Shown here one piece after another: positions 34,657 to 42,413 of a DNA stretch of 64,000 nt. The translations under genes and the position numbers were made by a program. This stretch comes from Dryocola sp031988645 (GTDB taxonomy: Bacteria > Pseudomonadota > Gammaproteobacteria > Enterobacterales > Enterobacteriaceae). The notes under the pieces are model-generated. The model worked only from the letters and a program-made list of their open reading frames with translations, had not been told where the DNA came from and made no database searches. How positions within the stretch are numbered: position 1 is the first letter of the stretch; the number at the start of each line of letters is the position of its first letter. Where the stretch lies: positions 1,612,001-1,676,000 of the forward strand of contig NZ_CP150452.1 in NCBI RefSeq assembly GCF_051307045.1, given 5' to 3'.

Positions 34657-35258
34657 AAAAACTTTTACTGGCCGCGGCCCTGCTGGTAAGCGGCGCCGCG
34701 AGCGCCATTACGCTCGACGACGTGCAGCACCGTTTTGCCGAACAGCAGGTCGTTCGCGCCTCCTTCCAGCAGGAGCGGCAGATTAGCGGCATGACCCAGC
34801 CGCTGCACTCCAGCGGGGAAGTGCTGATCGCCAAAAGCAAGGGCCTGTGGTGGCAGCAGCAGCATCCTTTTCCAATGACCCTCATCCTTGATGACAGCCA
34901 TATGGTGCAGGTGATGGGCAGCCAGGCGCCGCAGGTGATTACCGCCGACAGCAACCCGCAGATGTTCCAGTTCAACCACCTGTTGCGCGCGCTGTTCCAG
35001 GCCGACCGCAAGGTGCTCGACGAGAACTTCACCAGCCGGTTTACCGATCTGGGGAAAGGGCAGTGGCAGTTAGTCTTAACGCCGACCACCACGCCGCTGG
35101 ACAAGCTGTTTAGCACCATCACCCTGCAGGGCGAGAAGTTCCTCAACCGCATTGAGCTTAACGATACCCAGGGCGATTTCACCGAAATTACCTTCAGCAA
35201 TCACCGCCCGGAGCCGCGAAAACTGACCCATGAAGAGCAGCAGCGTTTCGTTTTCTAA
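34653..35258 (+). CDS. apeL: ApeL, LolA-like periplasmic carrier
   Basis: The 201-aa protein has a signal peptide (MKKLLLAAALLVSGAASA) and a LolA-type fold region (QERQISGMTQPLHSSGEVLI, KGLWWQQQHPF). It probably carries the lipid-linked polyene through the periplasm towards the outer membrane. ATGA overlaps apeK, and its end overlaps apeM by 29 bp. Confidence 0.88.
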   Translation: MKKLLLAAALLVSGAASAITLDDVQHRFAEQQVVRASFQQERQISGMTQPLHSSGEVLIAKSKGLWWQQQHPFPMTLILDDSHMVQVMGSQAPQVITADSNPQMFQFNHLLRALFQADRKVLDENFTSRFTDLGKGQWQLVLTPTTTPLDKLFSTITLQGEKFLNRIELNDTQGDFTEITFSNHRPEPRKLTHEEQQRFVF

Positions 35259-37551
35259 GTGGCATCGCCGCCTGTGCTGGAGCTGGCTTGCCGCGGTAGC
35301 GCTGCTGGCGATTATCCTGTGCGCGCTATTGCCCGGGTCCAGGCTCGACAGCAGCGTGCTGTCGCTTTTGCCGGCCCAGAGCCTGGGAAAGATCCCGCCG
35401 GAGATAGAAGCGGGTTTTTTGCAGCGGCTCGACAGGCAAATGCTCTGGCTGGTAAGCCCCGGCGCCTCCGCGGATCGGCGTGTGGCGCAGTGGTGGCAGG
35501 AGCAGCTACGGCAGCAGCCTTTTTTAACAAAGGTTGAAGGGCCGATGGACGCCGCCGGCCAGCAGGCGTGGGGAAAGTTTTACTTCGAACACCGCAACGG
35601 GCTGGTGGATGAGCAAACCCGCGCCCGCCTGCAAAACGGCGGCGAAGCCCAGGCGCAGTGGGTGATGTCCCAGCTTTACTCGGCGTTTTCCGGCGTCAGC
35701 GGCAGGGAGCTGGCCCGGGATCCGCTGATGCTGGTGCGCGGCTCCCAGCTGGCGCTGCAGCAAAGCGCAAGCCGGCTGCGCATGATCGACGGCTGGCTGG
35801 TGGCCAAAGACCAGCAGGGGCGCTACTGGTACCTGCTGCACGGCGAACTGAAAGGCTCATCCTTTGACATGCAGCGCGGGCGCGAGTCGGTAAGCCGGCT
35901 GCGGGCGCTGGAGCATGAGCTTGAGCAGCGCTTCCCGCAGGCTAAAGTGATGTCGCGCGGCACGCTGTTTTACAGCGATTACGCCAGCCAGCAGGCAAAG
36001 CACGACGTGTCCACGCTGGGGCTTGCAACGATCGTGGGCGTGCTGCTGCTGATCCTGCTGGTGTTTCGCTCGCTGCGTCCGCTTATTTTGTGCGTGACCT
36101 CCGTCGGCACAGGCGCGCTTGCCGGCACGACCATAACGCTGCTGTGCTTTGGCGAGCTGCACCTGATGACGCTGGTGATGAGCCTGGGCATTGTCGGGGT
36201 GTCGGCGGACTACACCCTTTATTACCTCACCGAACGCATGGTTCACGGCGCGCAAAGCTCGGCTCAGGACAGCCTGCGCAAGGTTCTGCCCGCGCTGCTG
36301 CTGGCGCTGGGCACCACGGTGCTGGCCTATTTAATCATGCTTCTGGCGCCGTTCCCCGGCATTCGCCAGCTTGCGGTCTTCGCCGCCAGCGGCCTGACGG
36401 CCTCCTGCCTGACGGTGATCTGCTGCTATCCCTACGCGGTGCGCGGCCTGCCCGTGCGTCCCGCGCCGGGAAAGAGGCTCCTTTCCGCCTGGCTTGCGGC
36501 CTGGCAGACCGCTAAGTTCGTGCGCCTGGGTATTCCGCTGGCGCTGCTGGCTGTCAGCGTCGCGGGCCTGGCGATGCTGCGGGTGAATGACGATATCTCC
36601 ACCCTGCAGGCCCTGCCGCAGGATTTGCTGCGCGAAGAGCAGGGCATTACCGCGCTGACCGGGCAGGGGATGGATCAGAAATGGTTCGTGGTGTACGGCA
36701 GCAGCGCGGAACAGACGCTCACGCGCCTTGAAAAGCTGGCGCCGGAGCTTGCGGCCTTGCGCAAACGTAAGGTTATCGACGGCTATCGTCTGCTGCCCCT
36801 TGCCTCTCTTGAGCGCCAGCAGGCGGATTTACGCCTGCTGCGTGAGGCGGCGCCGGCACTGCAAAAGCGCCTGGCGGAAACCGGCCTTACTCTGGGCGCG
36901 CCGGATTTAGGGCAGATGCCGGTCACGCCGGACGTCTGGCAGCAAAGCGTTATCAGCAGCGGCTGGCGTTTGCTGTGGCTGTCGCTTGCCGGTGGGCAAA
37001 GCGGCGCGCTGGTGCCGGTCAGCGGCGCGCATGACGGCGCGGCGCTAAGCGCCCTTGCGGCGAAAATGCCCGGCGTCAGCTGGGTGGATCGCAAAAGCGC
37101 TTTCAACGAGCTCTTCGGCTTCTACCGCGTGTTGCTGGCGGGCCTGCTGGCCGCGGCCGTCGTTGCGATCGCCATAACCTACATGCTGCGTCTGGGCGTC
37201 CGGCGGGGGCTTATCAACGTCGTGCCTTCGGTTTTATCGCTTGGCGGCGGGCTTGCCGCCTTAGCCTTCAGCGGACACGAGCTGAACCTGTTCTCGCTGC
37301 TGGCGCTGGTGCTGGTGCTGGGCATCGGTATTAACTACACGATATTTTTCAGCAATCCGCGCGGCACGCCGCTGACGTCGATGCTGGCGGTGAGCGTCGC
37401 CTTGCTGACCACTTTATTTACGCTGGGGATGCTGGTGCTGAGCGCAACCCCGGCTATTTCAGGCTTTGGGATTGTGCTGAGCTGCGGGATCTTCTGCGCG
37501 TTTTTGACCGCGCCCCTGGCTTTGCCGGTCCGGGAAAAGGAAAATTCATGA
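35230..37551 (+). CDS. apeM: ApeM, MMPL/RND-type exporter
   Basis: The 773-aa inner-membrane protein has two blocks of about six membrane segments (around residues 255-420 and 625-765), each preceded by a large periplasmic domain. This is the MMPL pattern. MSLGIVGVSADYTLYYLTER and LVLGIGINYTIFFSNPRGTP are the paired transmembrane motifs with acidic or polar residues. It likely extracts the aryl-polyene lipid from the inner membrane for ApeL. Confidence 0.9.
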   Translation: MKSSSVSFSKWHRRLCWSWLAAVALLAIILCALLPGSRLDSSVLSLLPAQSLGKIPPEIEAGFLQRLDRQMLWLVSPGASADRRVAQWWQEQLRQQPFLTKVEGPMDAAGQQAWGKFYFEHRNGLVDEQTRARLQNGGEAQAQWVMSQLYSAFSGVSGRELARDPLMLVRGSQLALQQSASRLRMIDGWLVAKDQQGRYWYLLHGELKGSSFDMQRGRESVSRLRALEHELEQRFPQAKVMSRGTLFYSDYASQQAKHDVSTLGLATIVGVLLLILLVFRSLRPLILCVTSVGTGALAGTTITLLCFGELHLMTLVMSLGIVGVSADYTLYYLTERMVHGAQSSAQDSLRKVLPALLLALGTTVLAYLIMLLAPFPGIRQLAVFAASGLTASCLTVICCYPYAVRGLPVRPAPGKRLLSAWLAAWQTAKFVRLGIPLALLAVSVAGLAMLRVNDDISTLQALPQDLLREEQGITALTGQGMDQKWFVVYGSSAEQTLTRLEKLAPELAALRKRKVIDGYRLLPLASLERQQADLRLLREAAPALQKRLAETGLTLGAPDLGQMPVTPDVWQQSVISSGWRLLWLSLAGGQSGALVPVSGAHDGAALSALAAKMPGVSWVDRKSAFNELFGFYRVLLAGLLAAAVVAIAITYMLRLGVRRGLINVVPSVLSLGGGLAALAFSGHELNLFSLLALVLVLGIGINYTIFFSNPRGTPLTSMLAVSVALLTTLFTLGMLVLSATPAISGFGIVLSCGIFCAFLTAPLALPVREKENS

Positions 37552-38129
37552 CCAGATTACGCGCCGCGACGCTGCTGTTAAGCGCCCTGTTGCTGAGCGC
37601 CTGCGGCACGCCGAAGCAGGATCCCACCCGTCCGCAGGCCTGGCTTAAACCGGGCACGCTGATAACGCTTCCCGCGCCCGGCATAACGCCCGCTATCAGC
37701 CAGCAGCAGCTGCTGACCGCGCGGGTGAAAGGCAAAACGCAGTCGCTGATGGTGTTGCTCAACGCCGACAGTCGGAAAATCATGCTCGCCGGGCTGTCGC
37801 CGCTGGGGATCCGCTTATTCCGTCTTACCTATGACGGCAGCGGTGTGAAAACCGAGCAGTCCATCACCCTGCCGGAGATGCCGCCGGCAGGCCAGGTGCT
37901 TGCGGATATTATGCTCAGCTACTGGCCGCTGTCCGCCTGGCGGCCGCAGCTGCCAAAAGGCTGGACGCTGCAGGATATCGACTCGCGTCGTGAGCTGCGC
38001 GATGAGAACAACGAGCTTATCGAGACGATTCAGTATCTGACCCGTGACGACGGCCGCCAGCCGGTCAGCATTCAGCATCACCGCTTTGGCTACCTGATAG
38101 CGATTCAACATCTGGATAACGCATCATGA
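37548..38129 (+). CDS. apeN: ApeN, DUF3261 outer-membrane lipoprotein
   Basis: The 193-aa lipoprotein has lipobox LLSAC (Cys19). The body is LolB-like in size and in its hydrophobic mid-part, and the family is DUF3261. It may be the outer-membrane acceptor in the transport chain ApeM-ApeL-ApeN. It overlaps both neighbours by ATGA. Confidence 0.85.
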   Translation: MTRLRAATLLLSALLLSACGTPKQDPTRPQAWLKPGTLITLPAPGITPAISQQQLLTARVKGKTQSLMVLLNADSRKIMLAGLSPLGIRLFRLTYDGSGVKTEQSITLPEMPPAGQVLADIMLSYWPLSAWRPQLPKGWTLQDIDSRRELRDENNELIETIQYLTRDDGRQPVSIQHHRFGYLIAIQHLDNAS

Positions 38130-39283
38130 TTTCACTAACCGCCGTCGGCATGCTCAACGCGATGGGAAATACGCCTGATGAAATTGCCGGCAACCTCGTG
38201 GCCGGGCTTGCGCCGGGCATGGCGCCGGATAAAGATAGCTGGCTGCAGCAGGGCGAGTGCTGGGTCGGGCGCGTGACGGGGGATTTACCCGCTATCCCGC
38301 CGGCGCTTGCGCAGCATAACAGCCGCAACAACCGGCTGCTGCTGGCGGCGCTTGCGCAAATTCAGCCGCAGGTGGATGAGGCTATCGCCCGGTACGGAGC
38401 AGATCGCGTAGCCGTGGTGATGGGGACCAGCACCTCGGGGCTGGACGAAGCCGACCGCCGGGTGAGCGGGAGCCACGAAACTTATCACTACGGCCAGCAG
38501 GAGCTTGGCGATCCTTCGCGTTTTGTCAGCGAGTACCTGCGGCTTTTCGGCCCGGCGCTTACGATCTCCACCGCCTGCTCATCCAGCGCGCGGGCGATAA
38601 TCACCGGCCGTCGGCTGATTGAGGCCGGCATGGTGGATGCGGCGATCGTCGGCGGCGCGGACACGTTAAGCCGCATGCCGATCAACGGTTTTAACAGCCT
38701 TGAGTCCCTGAGCGAACGCCGCTGCCAGCCTTTCAGCGCCGGGCGTGACGGCATCACCATCGGCGAAGCGGCAGCGCTGATACTGCTTAGCCGCGACAAA
38801 GGGCCGGTACGGCTGCTTGGGGTGGGGGAATCGTCCGACGCCTGGCATATGTCGGCTCCGCATCCTGAAGGCGCGGGCGCCATTCGCGCCATTGAAATGG
38901 CTATGCATGAGGCGGGTTTAACCGCGGCGGATATCGGTTATATCAATATGCATGGCACCGCTACGCGCTTAAATGATGAGATTGAGGCTAAAGTCATCCG
39001 CCAGCTGTTTGGCGAAAGCGTGCCCTGCAGCTCCACTAAGCATCTCACCGGCCACACGCTTGGGGCGGCGGGCGCCTGTGAAGCGGCGCTTTGCTATTTA
39101 ATGCTGACGCGCGGCCTGCCGCTGCCCGCGCAGAATTTTACCGAATCAGCGCAGGATCCGGACCTTGCGCCCTGCGGTCTGTTAACCGCGCCGCGCGCTG
39201 ATTACCAGCCGGTCATGCTGTCTAATTCTTTTGCTTTTGGCGGCAACAACGCCGCCCTGATTTTTGGAGCCGCCCGTGACTGA
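38126..39283 (+). CDS. apeO: ApeO, beta-ketoacyl-ACP synthase
   Basis: The 385-aa ketosynthase has the active cysteine in TISTACSSSARAI and two histidines, in NMHGTATRLND and KHLTGHTLGAAGA. With ApeC as its chain-length factor it elongates the aryl-polyene chain. The ATG overlaps the apeN stop. Confidence 0.92.
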   Translation: MISLTAVGMLNAMGNTPDEIAGNLVAGLAPGMAPDKDSWLQQGECWVGRVTGDLPAIPPALAQHNSRNNRLLLAALAQIQPQVDEAIARYGADRVAVVMGTSTSGLDEADRRVSGSHETYHYGQQELGDPSRFVSEYLRLFGPALTISTACSSSARAIITGRRLIEAGMVDAAIVGGADTLSRMPINGFNSLESLSERRCQPFSAGRDGITIGEAAALILLSRDKGPVRLLGVGESSDAWHMSAPHPEGAGAIRAIEMAMHEAGLTAADIGYINMHGTATRLNDEIEAKVIRQLFGESVPCSSTKHLTGHTLGAAGACEAALCYLMLTRGLPLPAQNFTESAQDPDLAPCGLLTAPRADYQPVMLSNSFAFGGNNAALIFGAARD

Positions 39284-39734
39284 CTATCTTGCCCCGCAGT
39301 GCTATTTGCCCCATCAGGCGCCGATGTGCCTGCTGGAGAAGGTTATTGCTGTCACCCGGGAAACGGCCCGCTGCCGGGTTAAGGTAAGCGCAGACGGCGT
39401 GCTGGCTCCTTTTCTGGCTGAGGACGGCACGCTGCCCGGCTGGTTCGCCATTGAAATTATCGCGCAGACGGTAGGCGTATGGTCAGGCTGGCATACGATG
39501 AACGCGGGCGGGGAGTCGGTCGGGGTTGGCATGCTGCTGGGCGGACGCGGGCTGCGCTGCCCGGAAGGCAAATTCCCGGCCAATACGCTGCTGGATTGTC
39601 AGGTTACGCTGTTAATGCGTGACGAGAAAATAGGCAGTTTCGAAGGCGAGATCCTCGCGGACAACCGGGTGCTGGCCAGCGGGCGGGTGAACACCTATCA
39701 ACCAGATAAAAACGAACTAGAACAACTATTTTAA
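39276..39734 (+). CDS. apeP: ApeP, 3-hydroxyacyl-ACP dehydratase
   Basis: The 152-aa hot-dog protein has YLPHQAPMCLLEKVI near the start and PGWFAIEIIAQTVGVWSGW in the central helix. It is the partner dehydratase of ApeI. The start is a GTG at 39276, six bases after GGAG and overlapping the apeO end by eight bases; a TTG at 39264 is possible but unlikely. Confidence 0.88.
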   Translation: MTDYLAPQCYLPHQAPMCLLEKVIAVTRETARCRVKVSADGVLAPFLAEDGTLPGWFAIEIIAQTVGVWSGWHTMNAGGESVGVGMLLGGRGLRCPEGKFPANTLLDCQVTLLMRDEKIGSFEGEILADNRVLASGRVNTYQPDKNELEQLF

Positions 39735-39747
39735 TGGGATAGCAGCT

Positions 39748-40480
39748 ATGACACGAACGGTACTGGTGACCGGTGCCAGCAAAGGCATCGGACGAGCGAT
39801 TGCCTGCGGGCTGGCGGCTGACGGCTTTAGCGTGGTGGTGCATTATCACCGTGACGCAGAAGGCGCACGGCAAACGCTTACTCGCATTGAAGAGCAGGGC
39901 GGCGCGGGCCGGCTGATGCAGTTTGACAGCGGCGATCGCGCGCGGTGCCGCACGGCGCTTGAGGCGGATATAGAGGCCCACGGCGCGTACTGGGGAGTGG
40001 TTAATAACGCGGGCGTGGCGCGCGACGGCGCCTTTCCGGCGCTCAGCGAAGACGACTGGGACGGCGTTATCCACACCAATCTCGACAGCTTCTATAACGT
40101 TATCCAGCCCTGCGTAATGCCGATGATCGGCCTGCGCGACGGCGGGCGCATTATTACGCTGTCGTCGGTTTCCGGGCTGCTGGGCAACCGCGGCCAGGTC
40201 AACTACAGCGCGGCGAAAGCGGGCATTATTGGGGCGACTAAAGCGCTTGCCGTCGAGCTGGCAAAACGCCGGATAACCGTCAACTGCATTGCGCCGGGGC
40301 TTATCGATACCGGCATGATTGAGATGGAAGAGGCCCGCGCTGAAAGAAGCGATGCGTATCATACCCCTGCAGCGCATGGGGCAGCCGGAAGAGGTCGCCG
40401 GCCTTGCGCGTTATCTGATGTCTCCTGCCGCCGGTTACGTAACCCGCCAGGTTATCTCTATCAACGGAGGTATGCTGTGA
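39748..40480 (+). pseudogene. apeQ: ApeQ, 3-ketoacyl-ACP reductase (FabG-like; one-base frameshift)
   Basis: This is an SDR ketoreductase with TGASKGIGRAIACGL, VVNNAGVARDG and YSAAKAGIIGATKAL. The frame breaks at 40332-40336, where GGCCC replaces an expected GGCC (EMEEAALKEAMRIIPLQRMG). Removing one C gives 243 aa and a proper FabG ending (YVTRQVISINGGML) whose TGA overlaps the apeR GTG. As read, the frame runs on into apeR and makes an apparent 652-aa fusion, which is not real biology. Confidence 0.9.
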
Positions 40481-41706
40481 TTCACCGCGTGGTCGTGACG
40501 GGTATGGGCGGCGTTACCGCCTTCGGCGAAAGCTGGCAGGAGGTTGCCACCGGCTTAAGGTCGGGCAAAAACGCCGTGCGCGCCATGCCGGAATGGCAGG
40601 TTTACGACGGGCTCAATACGCTGCTCGGCGCGCCGGCCGATAATTTTACGCTGCCGGATAACTATACCCGTAAACGCATTCGCGCCATGGGGCGCGTCTC
40701 CCTGCTGGCGACGCGGGCGACCGAGCTGGCGCTTGCCCAAGCCGGTTTGCTGGACGATGCGGTTTTAACCAGCGGCGATACGGGCATCGCCTACGGGTCT
40801 TCAACGGGCAGCACCGGGCCGGTTAGCGAATTCGCCACCATGCTCACCGAAAAGCACACCCGTAATATCACCGGCACGACCTACGTGCAGATGATGCCGC
40901 ACACCACCGCCGTTAACGCCGGGCTGTTTTTCGGCCTGCGCGGACGGGTGATCCCGACCTCCAGCGCCTGTACTTCCGGCAGCCAGGCGATAGGCTACGC
41001 CTGGGAAGCCATCCGCCACGGCTACCAGACCGTGATGGTCGCCGGGGGAGCCGAAGAGCTTTGCCCGTCGGAAGCGGCGGTGTTCGACACGCTGTTTGCC
41101 ACCAGCCAGCGCAACGATCGTCCCCATACCACGCCGTCGCCGTTCGACAGGCAGCGCGACGGGCTGGTGATCGGCGAAGGCGCCGGGACGCTGATTCTGG
41201 AAGATCTCGAACACGCTAAGGCGCGCGGGGCGAAGATCTATGCGGAGATCGTCGGTTTTCACACCAACTGCGACGCTGCGCACATCACGCAGCCGCAGAA
41301 GGAGACGATGCAGATTTGCATCGAACGCGGCCTGCGTTCCGCCGGGCTTGCGGCAGGCGATATTGGCTACCTCTGCGCGCACGGTACGGCGACGGATCGC
41401 GGCGATATCGCGGAAACCCAGGCCACCGCCGCCGTGTTCGGCGCGGGCACGCCCATCTCTTCGCTGAAAAGCTATCTGGGCCATACGCTGGGAGCCTGCG
41501 GCGCGCTGGAGGCCTGGATGAGCATCGAAATGATGCGCGAAGGCTGGTTTGCCGAAACGCTGAACCTGCATCATCCCGACGAGGCCTGCGGCGAGCTCGA
41601 TTACATTATGGGCAGCGCGCGTCGCCTGGAGACCGAGTTTGTGCAGAGCAATAATTTTGCTTTCGGCGGCATCAATACCTCGCTCGTTCTGCGTCGCTGG
41701 CCGTGA
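40477..41706 (+). CDS. apeR: ApeR, beta-ketoacyl-ACP synthase
   Basis: The 409-aa ketosynthase has the active cysteine in IPTSSACTSGSQAIGYAW, HGTATDRGD and KSYLGHTLGACGA. In APE systems it is a second, FabF-like condensing enzyme. The GTG start overlaps the apeQ stop (GTGA) and begins the usual VVVTGMGGVTAFGE. Confidence 0.93.
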   Translation: MIHRVVVTGMGGVTAFGESWQEVATGLRSGKNAVRAMPEWQVYDGLNTLLGAPADNFTLPDNYTRKRIRAMGRVSLLATRATELALAQAGLLDDAVLTSGDTGIAYGSSTGSTGPVSEFATMLTEKHTRNITGTTYVQMMPHTTAVNAGLFFGLRGRVIPTSSACTSGSQAIGYAWEAIRHGYQTVMVAGGAEELCPSEAAVFDTLFATSQRNDRPHTTPSPFDRQRDGLVIGEGAGTLILEDLEHAKARGAKIYAEIVGFHTNCDAAHITQPQKETMQICIERGLRSAGLAAGDIGYLCAHGTATDRGDIAETQATAAVFGAGTPISSLKSYLGHTLGACGALEAWMSIEMMREGWFAETLNLHHPDEACGELDYIMGSARRLETEFVQSNNFAFGGINTSLVLRRWP

Positions 41707-42311
41707 TGGCATACCGGCTGGCGTACGGTGACGTCGCGCGTCTGAGCGAAGAGACGCAGATCGCACGCTGGCTGTCGCCGGAATTAGCGGCGGCGGCGCC
41801 GGTCGGCAAACGTCGCCCCGTCTGGCTTGCGGGAAGGATCCTGCTGGCGATGCTTTTAGAGCGCGAGGCGCTGCCGAAGCTTGAAACGGGCCCGAACGGC
41901 AAGCCCTGGCATCCGCAGCTGCCCCCTTTTAATATCAGCAATAGCGCAGGCGCGGTGGCGGTGCTGACGGGGGAAGACGCGGTGGGCTGCGATATCGAAT
42001 GGCTGCGCCCGAGAGCCAAAATTCTGGCGGTGGCGCAGCACAGCTTTGCCCCGGCGCTCTGTGAATGGCTTACCGCCCTGCCGCCTGACGAGCAGCTTCC
42101 CGCATTCTGGAAACTCTGGACCGCCCACGAAGCCGTGCTGAAACAGCAGGGCGGAACGGTCTGGCAAATCGCCTCCCTTGACCTTCCGCTGGCAACGCTT
42201 TGCCCGCCGGGCCGCTACCTGACTCATCTCACCTTGGATAACACGCTTATCGCCTGCTGCGGGACTAAGCCCTTTCCCGCGCAGTTTTCCCCCGCGCTCA
42301 GCCTGCGCTGA
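41706..42311 (+). CDS. Phosphopantetheinyl transferase of the APE cluster
   Basis: The 201-aa protein has the 4'-phosphopantetheinyl transferase signatures VGCDIEWLRPR (magnesium-binding aspartate and glutamate) and FWKLWTAHEAVLKQQG. It most likely converts ApeE and ApeF to their active holo forms. The ATG overlaps the apeR stop (TGATG), so it is the last gene of the operon. Confidence 0.87.
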   Translation: MAYRLAYGDVARLSEETQIARWLSPELAAAAPVGKRRPVWLAGRILLAMLLEREALPKLETGPNGKPWHPQLPPFNISNSAGAVAVLTGEDAVGCDIEWLRPRAKILAVAQHSFAPALCEWLTALPPDEQLPAFWKLWTAHEAVLKQQGGTVWQIASLDLPLATLCPPGRYLTHLTLDNTLIACCGTKPFPAQFSPALSLR

Positions 42312-42345
42312 GAAATGCCGTTTCAATTCTCCTTGCAAATCTTAG

Positions 42346-42394
42346 CTGGCAAACGATAATCATGCGCAAAATAAGAAGCGTTCTCATTATTATC
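42346..42394. promoter_or_regulatory. Two Fur-box-like elements before the TonB receptor
   Basis: The core GATAATCAT at 42355-42363 and TTCTCATTATTATC at 42381-42394 resemble halves or imperfect copies of the Fur consensus. They lie 20-60 bp before the receptor ATG and support iron repression. Confidence 0.65.
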
Positions 42395-42413
42395 TTTTGT
42401 CAGGGAATTACTC

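Noticed and set aside
39748..41706. A 652-aa bifunctional reductase/synthase
   Set aside because: It results from one extra C in apeQ; the natural stop of apeQ and the GTG of apeR overlap in the usual way.
40801..41766. 321-codon frame opposite apeR
   Set aside because: It is an antisense shadow of a well-supported ketosynthase.
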